Below, in pieces: positions 53,192 to 62,513 of a stretch of DNA of 64,000 bases. The first letter of the stretch is position 1, and every line of letters starts with the position of its first letter. A program made the translations under genes and the position numbers. Source of the stretch: Nostoc sp. XA010 (GTDB lineage: Bacteria > Cyanobacteriota > Cyanobacteriia > Cyanobacteriales > Nostocaceae); NCBI RefSeq assembly GCF_020829625.1, contig NZ_JAIVFX010000022.1, positions 37,861 through 101,860 on the forward strand, in the 5' to 3' direction. The notes under the pieces are model-generated. The model saw only the letters and a program-made list of their open reading frames with translations. It did no database searches and was not told the DNA's origin.

Positions 53192-54451
53192 ATGTTAGAA
53201 ACTAAAATAAAATTAACAGAAAAGATATTAACTATTTTATTATTACTCATTGCTGTAGGGGCATTAACAATACACCCTGCACAAGATGTTTCTATATCTA
53301 CCCTTGGCGGTGATAGGCTAGATACTGTGTTCAATATAGTTTCATATTTAATTCTATTTTATTTCCTACTTTTATACTGGAAAGGTTTTTTGTATGTAGC
53401 TACTAAAAACCCATTACAGTTTGTTTTACTAGCAATAATTATATTTTCTCTTTTGTGGTCAGAAGACTTAAGTTCTAGTCTTACTTATATAAGGGGTCTA
53501 ATCCGAATATATTTTCTTGCAATCTATTTGGCGATGCGTTATTCCCTAAGGGAACAAATGAGGTTAATAGCTTGGGCACTTGGTACAGCCGCATTATTAT
53601 CTATGCTATTCTCTGCATTGCTACCGGATTATAGTCATCAATCACCTGAATTATTAAATATGTGGAGCGGAATTTATGGTCATAAAAATGAATTAGGATA
53701 CATGATGGCTTGGAGTGCAGGAGTTTTTTTGCACCTTGCTCTTAGTAGCCATCGATATCGTTGGTTGATGTGGGCGCTATGTGGGATATCTATATGTCTA
53801 ATTATCCTCTCGCGTTCAACAACATCTTTAACGATCTTATTAACAATGATATTACTTTTACCTTTTTACAAATTTTTTAAAAAAACTAATTATAAATTAC
53901 AAGTTATTATGATTACTTCTGCTTTAATGCTATTGATTATTTTTTCAATATTGCTTGTCAATAACGCCGAAACTGTAGTTGGTACTTCTGGTAAAGACCT
54001 TACCTTCAATGGACGCTCTGATCTCTGGGAGCTAGTGATGTCCAAGATTTTGGAAAGACCTTGGTTAGGTTATGGATATTCTGGATTTTGGACTAGTAAT
54101 GCTGCATCTAAACTGAGAGCTACTTATGAATGGGCAAGTAATGCTCACAACGGCTTCTTAGAACTCTTGTTAGAATTAGGTTTCTTAGGCTTCTTGACTT
54201 TTGCCGCAGGGTTTATTCGCTTCTTTGCGATGGCTATGACTCGAATTATTTATGTAGCCAAAAAACCGGAAGATTATTGGCCAATGCAGATATTAATTCT
54301 CATAGTCATCATTAATTTTTCTGAAGCAAGATTATTAACTCCCAGTTGGAATTGGTTGATGTATATTACAACTTCGCTCTCTTTAACTCTTGATTATCAG
54401 CGAAATTATCATCAGAGCCATCTGGATAACTTTTATAGCAGTCAGAAATAA
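53192..54451 (+). CDS. O-antigen ligase/polymerase-like membrane protein (Wzy/WaaL family)
   Basis: A 419-residue polytopic protein with ten or more hydrophobic segments. The large loop region contains GIYGHKNELGYMMAWSAGV and, later, FNGRSDLWELVMSKILERPW followed by GYGYSGFW; NGRxxLW...I...PWLGxGxG and HNGFLELLLELGFLG are hallmarks of the O-antigen ligase (Wzy_C) family. It probably polymerises or ligates repeat units on the periplasmic side. It completes a Wzx/Wzy/Wzc set with its neighbours. Confidence 0.88.
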   Translation: MLETKIKLTEKILTILLLLIAVGALTIHPAQDVSISTLGGDRLDTVFNIVSYLILFYFLLLYWKGFLYVATKNPLQFVLLAIIIFSLLWSEDLSSSLTYIRGLIRIYFLAIYLAMRYSLREQMRLIAWALGTAALLSMLFSALLPDYSHQSPELLNMWSGIYGHKNELGYMMAWSAGVFLHLALSSHRYRWLMWALCGISICLIILSRSTTSLTILLTMILLLPFYKFFKKTNYKLQVIMITSALMLLIIFSILLVNNAETVVGTSGKDLTFNGRSDLWELVMSKILERPWLGYGYSGFWTSNAASKLRATYEWASNAHNGFLELLLELGFLGFLTFAAGFIRFFAMAMTRIIYVAKKPEDYWPMQILILIVIINFSEARLLTPSWNWLMYITTSLSLTLDYQRNYHQSHLDNFYSSQK

Positions 54452-54477
54452 TTTTAGTAATTACGAAGTTAAGAAAA

Positions 54478-55749
54478 ATGAAAGTTTTACATCTCAGTAC
54501 CCATGATATTGATGGAGGTGCAGCAAGAGCTGCATATCGTTTGCACACAGGTTTGCAAGATATAGGGCTACAGTCACAAATGCTAGTCCAGGAAAAATCT
54601 AGTAATGATAAAACAGTAATTGCGCCTAAAACTAAATTATTTCAAGGCATTGCTAAAGCAAAGTTGACATTTGAAAGTCTACCGTTAAAACTTTATCGTC
54701 AAAAGAAAAATACTCCATTTTTTGTTCAATGGTTGCCAGATAGAATTATTCCTAAAGTTGCTCAGATTAATCCAGACATAATAAATTTACATTGGATTAG
54801 CGGAGCTTTTATGCAAATAGAAACATTCCCTAAACTGAAGCGTCCTCTAGTTTGGACTCTCCATGATATGTGGGGGTTTACTGGAGGGTGCCACGTTACT
54901 GGAGAATGCGATCGCTACAAAGTATCCTGTGGAGCTTGTCCTCAACTCAACAGTGGTAATGAATGGGATTTATCCCGTTGGACATGGCAGCGCAAAGTAA
55001 AAGCCTGGAAAAATGTTAATTTAACTCTGGTTTCACCAAGCTCTTGGTTAGCACAGTGCGCTCGTTCCAGTTCTTTATTTCAAGATTTGCGAATCGAGGT
55101 AATTCCCCACGGGTTAGATATTCAAAAATATCGACCTATTGATAAACATTTTGCACGAGAAATACTCAAGTTACCTCAAGATAAGAAGCTGATTCTCTTT
55201 GGAGCAATAGAGGCAACAAGTGATAGAAATAAAGGATTTCATTTATTGCAGCCAGCTCTACAAGAATTGAGTAAATCTGGCTGGAAAGATAACGTAGAAG
55301 TAGTAGTTTTTGGTGCATCTCAACCTGAAAATCCACCTGATTTAGGCTGTAAAACACACTATTTAGGACACTTACATGATGATATATCTTTAGCAACTGT
55401 TTACTCAGCAGCTGATGTGATGCTTGTACCATCTCTTCAAGAATCTTTTGGGCAGGCAGCTTCTGAATCATTCAGTTGTGGCACTCCAGTTGTGGCATTT
55501 AATTCTACTGGCTTAAAAGATATTGTTGATCATCAGCAAAATGGCTATTTGGCTAAACCTTATGAAGTTGAAGATTTTGCCAAAGGAATTACCTGGGTAC
55601 TTGAAGATGAACAGAGGCTACAAAAGCTGTCATTTTATGCTCGTGAAAAAGCGCAACAAGAATTCACTCTCGAACTCCAAGCACGTCGTTATTCAGCTTT
55701 GTTCCAGGAAATATTGATGAGTGCAAATAAATCTTTATTCAGAAATTAA
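54478..55749 (+). CDS. family 4 glycosyltransferase
   Basis: A 423-residue GT-B transferase. The N-terminal LHLSTHDIDGGAARAAYRLH is the acceptor-domain start; TLHDMWGFTGGCHVTGECDR with paired Cys (YKVSCGACPQL) is typical of a subgroup using WcaC-like sequences. The donor domain shows LILFGAIEATSDRNKGFHLL and VPSLQESFGQAASESFSCGT (the EX7E motif) then PVVAFNSTG. 26 bp after the previous gene. Sugar unknown. Confidence 0.88.
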   Translation: MKVLHLSTHDIDGGAARAAYRLHTGLQDIGLQSQMLVQEKSSNDKTVIAPKTKLFQGIAKAKLTFESLPLKLYRQKKNTPFFVQWLPDRIIPKVAQINPDIINLHWISGAFMQIETFPKLKRPLVWTLHDMWGFTGGCHVTGECDRYKVSCGACPQLNSGNEWDLSRWTWQRKVKAWKNVNLTLVSPSSWLAQCARSSSLFQDLRIEVIPHGLDIQKYRPIDKHFAREILKLPQDKKLILFGAIEATSDRNKGFHLLQPALQELSKSGWKDNVEVVVFGASQPENPPDLGCKTHYLGHLHDDISLATVYSAADVMLVPSLQESFGQAASESFSCGTPVVAFNSTGLKDIVDHQQNGYLAKPYEVEDFAKGITWVLEDEQRLQKLSFYAREKAQQEFTLELQARRYSALFQEILMSANKSLFRN

Positions 55750-55773
55750 CTTAGTAAACAAATACTTCATAGT

Positions 55774-56790
55774 ATGCCAATACCTATAGCTTTTATAATT
55801 TGTACAGAGCCTGGTCGTTTAGAAGGTCAATCTTTGATGCTTGCAGAAAGTATCCGGAACTTCTGCGGCGAATTAAAAAATACACCTATATATAGTTTTC
55901 ATCCTAGAGTAGGCGAACCGATATCAAAGCAAACCCAACAAGCGTTTGAAGCGTTGCAGGTGATTCATCAACAAGTTCCAATAAATCGAGAATTTCATGA
56001 ATATTATTTAGCCAATAAACCCCTGGTTTGTGCTTATGCAGAACAAAATATTGATGCAGAAATCTTAGTTTTTTTAGACAGTGACAAATGTTTATTTTCT
56101 GAGCCAAATGAATTTTTATTGCCAGTAAATTGTAATGTTCGCATACGTCCTGAATATGGTCAAGGAATTGGTTCTACAGGCCTACGAGACCCTCAAGAAT
56201 GGTACTGGCAAAAGCTATATGAAGTGCTGGGGGTAAAGCGTGAGGTGTTTGTTGAGACACCAATTGGCAATAAAAAAATCAGAGCCTACTGGAATTCTGG
56301 TTTGGTTGCTGTAAGAAAAAGTGCAGGTATATTTACTGCCTGGAAAGAAAACTTTGAGAAGGTAATGCGTATGAATATTACCCCTCCTCAAGGAATTTAT
56401 TTTGTGGAACAGTCAGTCTTATCTGTGACTTTATGCTCGCTGGAAGAAAATATTTCTCATTTTTCTTCTGCTTATAGTTATCCATTACCTTTACACAATC
56501 GCTTATCTAAAGAATCACGCCTTAAAGCTTGGGATGACATAGTGTCAATACATTATTTCAATCTGTTTTTCTATAAGGATTGGAATGCACAAATGAAAAG
56601 CTTAAAAAGCTTTAATCGAAGTTCAGATAAATATCAATGGTTATGCGAAGGAGTTGTCAGATATAAGATGCCGCGCACATCAGTGATGCACCGATATATG
56701 TTGACTGTGAGGAAAATAGAACAAAAGTTAAGCGTGTTTAAATTGAATATTCAAGTGAGTAATTGGATAGAAAAGATTGCCAACCTTTGA
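55774..56790 (+). CDS. putative GT-A nucleotide-diphosphosugar transferase
   Basis: A 338-residue protein beginning IPIAFIICTEPGRLEGQSLM and containing AEILVFLDSDKCLFSEPNEF with a DSD metal-type motif. IRAYWNSGLVAVRKSAGIF resembles the acceptor-side 'N-SG-xx' block of small glycosyltransferases. It has no signal or membrane helix. The family is not one I can name, and annotation rests on the fold-like motifs plus position in a run of glycosyltransferase genes. Confidence 0.65.
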   Translation: MPIPIAFIICTEPGRLEGQSLMLAESIRNFCGELKNTPIYSFHPRVGEPISKQTQQAFEALQVIHQQVPINREFHEYYLANKPLVCAYAEQNIDAEILVFLDSDKCLFSEPNEFLLPVNCNVRIRPEYGQGIGSTGLRDPQEWYWQKLYEVLGVKREVFVETPIGNKKIRAYWNSGLVAVRKSAGIFTAWKENFEKVMRMNITPPQGIYFVEQSVLSVTLCSLEENISHFSSAYSYPLPLHNRLSKESRLKAWDDIVSIHYFNLFFYKDWNAQMKSLKSFNRSSDKYQWLCEGVVRYKMPRTSVMHRYMLTVRKIEQKLSVFKLNIQVSNWIEKIANL

Positions 56791-56841
56791 ATGATTACTC
56801 TCATCTTTGGATTACATACTTAATTTAGGAGAAGTATTTAA

Positions 56842-57822
56842 ATGTTATTTCACGGTTTTTATATTTTTAGTACTCGCCCGCTTATTGTTTCCTTTCTTGG
56901 AAGCTACCCTTTCTTTGGGGGAGTGGTTTACGAAAAAAACAAAGTCACATATCAACCTCTACCTAAATGGTTTCGTCCCAAACATGTTTTAGAACATATC
57001 CCTGGGTGGTGTGGAACACCTAAGCAAATGTTGCTAAGAAAGATAAAAGCAACCCTACATAGTATTGAGGGAAGAACACATCACTTAATGGTAAATGCAT
57101 CAGATGAAGAAGAATTACGAAAACGTTTTTTAATTCGTGGAGCGCACTTCAACCAGAACTTTTATATTAATGAATATTTATATCGAGTTATCGAGCAACC
57201 AAAGCTTTATGATGCAATTTACACGGCACAACTCAATCAATCAAAGCGTCTTGATCTGGCAAAAAACGTAGAAAAATTGATGGTTGTATCCTATGGTGGT
57301 GACTTACATAAATTCTGTCCAGAATTGAAACATGCGAATTTCAACAAAGATTTTCTTGCACGTACAGAGTTAGCAAAAAAGTATAATCAGTCCTATGTCG
57401 GTTTGATTCTTTCAGCAATCGAAGGAGCAAATCTAGCATCAAGTGAGTATTTACTGTGCGGAATTCCTGTTGTCAGTACTCCAAGTAAAGGTGGACGAGA
57501 TGAATTCTTTACTCCTGAGAACTCCGTTATTGTTGATCCAGATCCTGAGAAAGTTGCTGAAGCTGTGCAAACTTTAAAACAGTTAGCACCTGACCCACAT
57601 AAGATTCGAGAACAAACTCTGAAAAAAATGAATGATTGGAGGTTAGCTTATTGCGCTTATATCGCTAATCTTATTGAACAAGAAAGTGGTATCAAAATAG
57701 AATTAGATGCCATGAGTAAAAAATACTTTGCTGCACCTAATGGCATCCAATCTCGATATATTAAATCAGACGAATTGTATAAATATAATTGGAAAGATTT
57801 TGAAGAGCATTTTTCTATATAA
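56842..57822 (+). CDS. glycosyltransferase, family 4-like
   Basis: A 326-residue GT-B-like protein. The C-terminal donor half shows YVGLILSAIEGANLASSEYL followed by LCGIPVVSTPSKGGRDEFFT, matching the EX7E-type loop of family 4. The N-terminal half is short and divergent (FYIFSTRPLIVSFLGSYPFF), so the protein is smaller than typical (~370-400). TAGGAGAAG precedes the ATG at 56842; a different short frame begins at 56807 but is overlapped. Confidence 0.78.
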   Translation: MLFHGFYIFSTRPLIVSFLGSYPFFGGVVYEKNKVTYQPLPKWFRPKHVLEHIPGWCGTPKQMLLRKIKATLHSIEGRTHHLMVNASDEEELRKRFLIRGAHFNQNFYINEYLYRVIEQPKLYDAIYTAQLNQSKRLDLAKNVEKLMVVSYGGDLHKFCPELKHANFNKDFLARTELAKKYNQSYVGLILSAIEGANLASSEYLLCGIPVVSTPSKGGRDEFFTPENSVIVDPDPEKVAEAVQTLKQLAPDPHKIREQTLKKMNDWRLAYCAYIANLIEQESGIKIELDAMSKKYFAAPNGIQSRYIKSDELYKYNWKDFEEHFSI

Positions 57823-57886
57823 AGAGCGAAATTAGCTTTTAATTTTTGTTTCGCATAAGTAGAACTAACATAATAAAAAATACTCC

Positions 57887-58753
57887 ATGAAGCAAGCACA
57901 GTTAGCAGTAATAATTACTTGTTTTAACAGGCGTGAGACAACTCTGAATTGTCTGCGTGCGTTACAGCAGCAAACAAAGCCTTTTGATGTTTACTTAACC
58001 GATGATGGAAGTTCTGACGGTACTTCAAAGGCAGTGAAAGCTTTTTATCCGCAAGTTCAGATTCTTCAAGGCAATGGGAATCTATTCTGGGTGGGAGGAA
58101 TGAGACTAGCGTTTGCTGAAGCAATGCGAAAAGATTATGACTATTATCTTTGGTTGAATGACGACACAATACTAGAATCAAATACCTTGGAACGTCTATT
58201 GACGCTTCATCAACAATTATTAGAATCTGCCCGAAAAAATTCAATATTTGTTGGTACGACTCAAGATTTAATAACAAGAGAAGCTTCATACGGCGGTGCT
58301 GTAAAATCTCGCAAATGGTACTCTAATAAATATGAATTTTTAGGTTCAACTCAGGTTCTTCAAGAATGTGACACGATGTTTGCTAACTGTGTGCTAATTC
58401 CTCGTGCGGTTGTAAAGAAAATAGGGAATCTCGATGCAGCATTTATCCACAGTTTAGGAGACCTAGACTATGGTTTGAGAGCAAAAAAGAATGGTTGCTC
58501 AATATGGGTTGTACCTGGATATGTCGGAACCTGTGGAAAAAACTCAATCCGTAACAGTTGGGTAGATACAAAATTATCTGTTTTAGAACGCTTAAGAAAG
58601 GTAATTCAAGTCAAAGCATTTCCGCTCAAACCTTGGACTGAATTCTGCCGTCGGCATTCCGGGTTTTTCTGGGTAATTTATTGGTGTTTACCTTATCTCC
58701 GAGCCATTATTGGTTACAAAAACTTGGCTGCATCTCCCACATTTGCAGAATAA
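57887..58753 (+). CDS. family 2 glycosyltransferase (rhamnosyltransferase-like)
   Basis: A 288-residue GT-A transferase: AVIITCFNRRETTLNCLRAL, FDVYLTDDGSSDGTSKAVKA, then GNLFWVGGMRLAFAEAMRK and YYLWLNDDTILESNTLERLL with the NDD metal motif. The GN-xFWxGG block is one I associate with rhamnosyl- or related transferases. LGDLDYGLRAKKNGCSIWVV is the catalytic-base region. Part of the polysaccharide series. Confidence 0.87.
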   Translation: MKQAQLAVIITCFNRRETTLNCLRALQQQTKPFDVYLTDDGSSDGTSKAVKAFYPQVQILQGNGNLFWVGGMRLAFAEAMRKDYDYYLWLNDDTILESNTLERLLTLHQQLLESARKNSIFVGTTQDLITREASYGGAVKSRKWYSNKYEFLGSTQVLQECDTMFANCVLIPRAVVKKIGNLDAAFIHSLGDLDYGLRAKKNGCSIWVVPGYVGTCGKNSIRNSWVDTKLSVLERLRKVIQVKAFPLKPWTEFCRRHSGFFWVIYWCLPYLRAIIGYKNLAASPTFAE

Positions 58754-58791
58754 ATTTCACAAAGTAGTTCGCAATTTTAAGGAGTTCCAAA

Positions 58792-60000
58792 ATGCAGCAA
58801 CGTCTTGGTTTTTTAGCGGCAGCACCTCGGATTTCAACACATGCTGATGCAGAGATGTCTGGGCCCCGTTCTCGGGTTTTAGGAATCCTGAAGGGTTTTA
58901 AAACACTTGAGTGGAAAATCGAAACATTTATTGTGGGAGATAAAGTTTCAAAAAAATGGTCGACGAATGGTTCTGGTGAATTAATCAGTAAAGGATTTTT
59001 CTACACCTTAGCAGTAGATTTTATGCGTATTGGGCTTGGTATCATTAACTCTTGGAGAAGCTACCAAGAACTTAAAAATCAAGTTGATTGGGTGTATGAG
59101 TACGCTGCGACTTTGCAATGTATGGGCTGGATATTCCAACGTCAGGGAATACCTTGGATTTTGCAAGCTGAAGCATTACTTTTTTATGAAGCAAAGGCAG
59201 AACGAAAAGCGTTAATACTAGATAGATTAGCTCGATGGATGGAAATCAGATCATATCAAAAATGCGATGTGTTAGCCTGTGTTAGTGAAACTTTAAAAGA
59301 AATTTTAGTCCGGGAATTTGGTATTTCAAGTGAAAAAATTGTGTTGATACCAAATGGAGTGGATATTGATTTTATTAATCCTGAGCTACATATCCCAAAG
59401 CGAACATTTTCAGGTTTTACTATAGGTTTTATAGGTAGTTTGTATGCTTGGGCTGGTTTAGACTTGTTATTAGAAACAATATTTGAGTTGCGAGCCGAAG
59501 GCTTAGACATTTCGCTGGTAATAGTAGGCGATGGTGCAATGAAATCTGCTTGGGAAAAGCAGAGTCAAGAATTAGGTATTTCACCTTATGTGGCTTTTAT
59601 AGGTCGGGTTTCTTGGGAAGAAGTACCCCAGTATATCGCTGGATTTGATGTTGCTTACTCTGGGCAAGTTCAACTACAAATGGGAAAAATGTATCTCTCA
59701 CCCATGAAACTTTATGAATACATGGCAATGGCTAAACCAGTCATAGCATCAGCTTTTGAAGATGCTAAAAGGTTGATTTGCGATCGCAAAACAGGTTTCC
59801 TATTTAAACCTGGTGATAAAAATGATTTAAAACGGACCTTATTAGAAGCTTATCAGAAGAGAGAAGCACTGCCAGAAATGGGAAAATTGGCTTGCAATGA
59901 GATAGTAAATCATCACAGTTGGGCTGCTAGGGTACAGACTTTAGTTGAAGGTGCTGAACAAATATTGAAAAAACAGCGATCCCATACTCAACAATATTAA
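58792..60000 (+). CDS. family 4 glycosyltransferase
   Basis: A 402-residue GT-B protein preceded by AAGGAG at good spacing. Acceptor half: PRISTHADAEMSGPRSRVLG and WILQAEALLFYEAKAERKA. Donor half: VLIPNGVDIDFINPELHIPK, FTIGFIGSLYAWAGLDLLLE, ISLVIVGDGAMKSAWEKQSQ, and the EX7E-type MYLSPMKLYEYMAMAKPVIA. Typical retaining transferase; sugar unknown. Confidence 0.88.
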   Translation: MQQRLGFLAAAPRISTHADAEMSGPRSRVLGILKGFKTLEWKIETFIVGDKVSKKWSTNGSGELISKGFFYTLAVDFMRIGLGIINSWRSYQELKNQVDWVYEYAATLQCMGWIFQRQGIPWILQAEALLFYEAKAERKALILDRLARWMEIRSYQKCDVLACVSETLKEILVREFGISSEKIVLIPNGVDIDFINPELHIPKRTFSGFTIGFIGSLYAWAGLDLLLETIFELRAEGLDISLVIVGDGAMKSAWEKQSQELGISPYVAFIGRVSWEEVPQYIAGFDVAYSGQVQLQMGKMYLSPMKLYEYMAMAKPVIASAFEDAKRLICDRKTGFLFKPGDKNDLKRTLLEAYQKREALPEMGKLACNEIVNHHSWAARVQTLVEGAEQILKKQRSHTQQY

Positions 60001-60035
60001 GCCTTTACTCATACAATCTAATACTAAAAACATTT

Positions 60036-60860
60036 ATGATACGGACTTCATCTTACAAACTTCTTGGTGCTCAAGTAGATGCACTCTCTATCCGCGACTT
60101 AAATTTGTTGATTGAAGAATCTATTCAGAAGAATAAAAAATGGATTATTGCTAATCACAACATGCATAGTCTTTATCTCTTCCATAATGATCCAAGGATG
60201 CAAGCTTTTTATGCCAAGGCAGAATATACCCATATTGATGGTATGCCTTTATTGTTTATAGGAAAACTATTGGGTTTTCCTATGAAACGAGAACAAAGAG
60301 TAACCTATGCTGACTGGGTATGGCCTTTGATGGCGGAAGCAGCTGATAAAGGCTGGCGTGTATTTTATTTAGGTTCAAAGCCAGGAGTCGCTGAAAAAGG
60401 AGCAAGTATTTTGTGCCACAGATTTCCTGGGTTACAGATTGCTTGCGCTCATGGCTATATTGACATGGATAAAAATAGTCAAGAAAATCTTGCTACTCTG
60501 GCTGCAATTAATGCTTACAAACCTCATGTATTGATGGTGGGGATGGGTATGCCACGCCAAGAACGTTGGATTTATGAAAATCTTGAGCATATTCATACCA
60601 ACACTATTTTGACTAGTGGAGCCTGTATTGACTATGTAGCAGGAGCAATACCCACTCCTCCTCGCTGGATAGGAAAGGTAGGCTTGGAATGGTTGTATCG
60701 CTTGTTGTCTGAACCTAAAAGGCTTTGGAGACGTTACTTACTTGAGCCTTGGTTTGTAAGCACATTATTTTTACAAGAAATTTGGAGTATGCAAAGCCAA
60801 CAAAAAAAGAATAGAATCCTGCTATTCCTCAGTACAAAATTTCATAAGTTTCTAACGTGA
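60036..60860 (+). CDS. WecG/TagA/CpsF family glycosyltransferase
   Basis: A 274-residue GT26 protein: VDALSIRDLNLLIEESIQKN, NHNMHSLYLFHNDPRMQAFY, HIDGMPLLFIGKLLGFPM with the catalytic Asp of the DG motif, RVFYLGSKPGVAEKGASIL, and VGMGMPRQERWIYEN. The family transfers ManNAc/ManNAcA- or related sugars onto undecaprenyl-linked intermediates, usually an early step. It closes the run of polysaccharide genes and is separated from the convergent GH10 gene by a strong hairpin. Confidence 0.9.
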   Translation: MIRTSSYKLLGAQVDALSIRDLNLLIEESIQKNKKWIIANHNMHSLYLFHNDPRMQAFYAKAEYTHIDGMPLLFIGKLLGFPMKREQRVTYADWVWPLMAEAADKGWRVFYLGSKPGVAEKGASILCHRFPGLQIACAHGYIDMDKNSQENLATLAAINAYKPHVLMVGMGMPRQERWIYENLEHIHTNTILTSGACIDYVAGAIPTPPRWIGKVGLEWLYRLLSEPKRLWRRYLLEPWFVSTLFLQEIWSMQSQQKKNRILLFLSTKFHKFLT

Positions 60861-61010
60861 TTGAGTCGTGCCAAGTCTTAAGTAGTCGGACAAAAATATT
60901 TACAGTCAATTGCGTTCCCCCTTGGCGTTCCCGAACGCGAACAGCATCTCCGTCAGGAGAAAGGTAGCAAGTGGCGTTTGAGGAATGTAGGCCCAAAGGG
61001 GCTTCCCGCA

Positions 61011-61048
61011 GCGCAACCCAACATTTCCAGAACTTTGTTGGGTTGCGC
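61011..61048. terminator. bidirectional hairpin between polysaccharide locus and GH10 gene
   Basis: Perfect 13-bp stem GCGCAACCCAACA / TGTTGGGTTGCGC with a 12-base loop. It lies 150 bp past the last glycosyltransferase and immediately after the convergent GH10 stop. The same hairpin type is a common dispersed repeat in cyanobacteria, and the flanking 60911-61010 also has Nostoc-style GCGTTCCC and GGGGCTTCCCGCAG repeats. Confidence 0.65.
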
Positions 61049-61053
61049 TTTGC

Positions 61054-62226
61054 TTAACCCAAGCGTATTGGAGTAGAAGTTGCTTGCCCAAAAGCCTGGG
61101 CAATAGCATTGCGTGCAGATTTAGGTTTCAAGTTTTCATCAAAGGGAAGCGGACGCAGAAATTTCCAGAGATTTGGATTCTCCCTAAAAGTTTTTCTTGG
61201 CATCCAGTCGGGATGACGTATCCAGCTATGACGGTCGGTAAGCCCCCATGTAATTACAGTATCAACTTTAGCCGCAAAGCATAGGTCGAGATATCGCTTG
61301 TAACTGTCAGCTACCATCTGGTCTAGCTTTTTGATACTATCAGGTAGTGGGGCATCAATAACAATATCTAATTCTGTGATTATTGGTTTCACTTCAAGAT
61401 CATTAAGCCGTTTTAAAACGGAATTAAATCCTTTCTCGTCAAAAGAATATGCAGTAGAAAACCATAGATGCGATTGGATACCTGCCCCGTCAATTTTAAC
61501 GCCACTATTCTTCAGATATTCGACCATTTTTAAGAAACGGTCTGATTTCCATGTAGCGCCTTCGATGCCGAAATCGTTTAGATAAAATTTCTTGCTGTTA
61601 TCAACTGAAGCGGCAATTAAAAACAAATCTCGAATTAATTCTGGTTTTACTCCTTTACGTAAACCGTAGGTAGGGTTGTCAGTTTCATTTTCATTATCAG
61701 CGATAATTTCATTGGCAATATCCCAAGACTTTAAAACCTTGCTCTCGCGATAATGTCCCATGACTGCCTTAACATGCCGTTCAATCATTTTAAGAGTGGG
61801 GGGATAAGGAAGCCAGTCTGGGTTTGCCATGTGCCAGAAAAGGGTATGCCCGTGCAACTCTATATTATGCTTTTGGCAGAAATCAGCGATCACATCTGCT
61901 GATTCAAATGTAAATTCTCCTGGCTGTGGTTCAGTCGCACCCCATTTTAATTCACCAGCCGGTGTCACAATCGAACATTCACGAGCAATCAGGTTAGCGT
62001 AATCCTTCTCTTTTAGCAAAATATCATGAGAAATTGCTGCACCATAAAGCTTGCCTTTGGCGGCAGCTAATTGCCGGAGTGGAAAATCATCATTGGTATA
62101 ATTTGCTACGGTTCTATTTTTACTATGGTCTTCTTTTTGCTTATCCTTTTGTAAAAACCCTACAGTCAATAACGCAGAAAGGGTAGTATATCCTGCTCTT
62201 GTTAAAAATTTTCTCCGATAAGGCAT
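61054..62226 (-). CDS. endo-1,4-beta-xylanase-like GH10 enzyme with Tat-type signal
   Basis: A 390-residue protein. The N-terminus MPYRRKFLTRAGYTTLSALL has a twin-arginine motif before a hydrophobic stretch, so folded export is likely. The GH10 TIM barrel shows ECSIVTPAGELKWGATEPQP, HGHTLFWHMANPDWLPY, acid/base Glu173 in WDIANEIIAD, KFYLNDFGIEG, DGAGIQSHLWF and nucleophile Glu285 in PIITELDIVID; then ITWGLTDRHSW. It cleaves internal beta-1,4-xylosidic (or related) bonds. Facing the polysaccharide locus it may trim or remodel the exported polymer; that is inference. Confidence 0.9.
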   Translation of the reverse strand: MPYRRKFLTRAGYTTLSALLTVGFLQKDKQKEDHSKNRTVANYTNDDFPLRQLAAAKGKLYGAAISHDILLKEKDYANLIARECSIVTPAGELKWGATEPQPGEFTFESADVIADFCQKHNIELHGHTLFWHMANPDWLPYPPTLKMIERHVKAVMGHYRESKVLKSWDIANEIIADNENETDNPTYGLRKGVKPELIRDLFLIAASVDNSKKFYLNDFGIEGATWKSDRFLKMVEYLKNSGVKIDGAGIQSHLWFSTAYSFDEKGFNSVLKRLNDLEVKPIITELDIVIDAPLPDSIKKLDQMVADSYKRYLDLCFAAKVDTVITWGLTDRHSWIRHPDWMPRKTFRENPNLWKFLRPLPFDENLKPKSARNAIAQAFGQATSTPIRLG

Positions 62227-62415
62227 AAATTATACTTAGTCAATAAAAAACACATTGATTATTATTTTACCGTATAAAAAATACACTGAATTGTTATATT
62301 ACCGTTCTTCACCAAGAATATACAGTTTTTTTCCAAAATCAAATCATAGTTTTATACTCAGTCGCAAAGATCAAAATTGATGAGTATTACATCTAGCGCA
62401 AAACTAGGTTAAACT

Positions 62416-62497
62416 ATAACGCATGTTCGATTTAAATCAATTAACCATGTTTTTACATATCAGTAATAAAAATGCTAATATATAACGAGCGTTCGAT
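62416..62497 (+). promoter_or_regulatory. two operator-like sites and promoter upstream of the TetR gene
   Basis: ATAACGCATGTTCGAT (62416-62431) and ATAACGAGCGTTCGAT (62482-62497) share 13 of 16 bases and are 66 bp apart, about six helical turns. The second contains the dyad AACG-AG-CGTT. A plausible promoter, TTTACA (62452-62457), 18 bp, TAATAT (62476-62481), ends directly against the second site, so a bound repressor would sit at the transcription start. Such an arrangement is typical of TetR autoregulation. Confidence 0.6.
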
Positions 62498-62513
62498 ATA
62501 AATAATTTGAATC

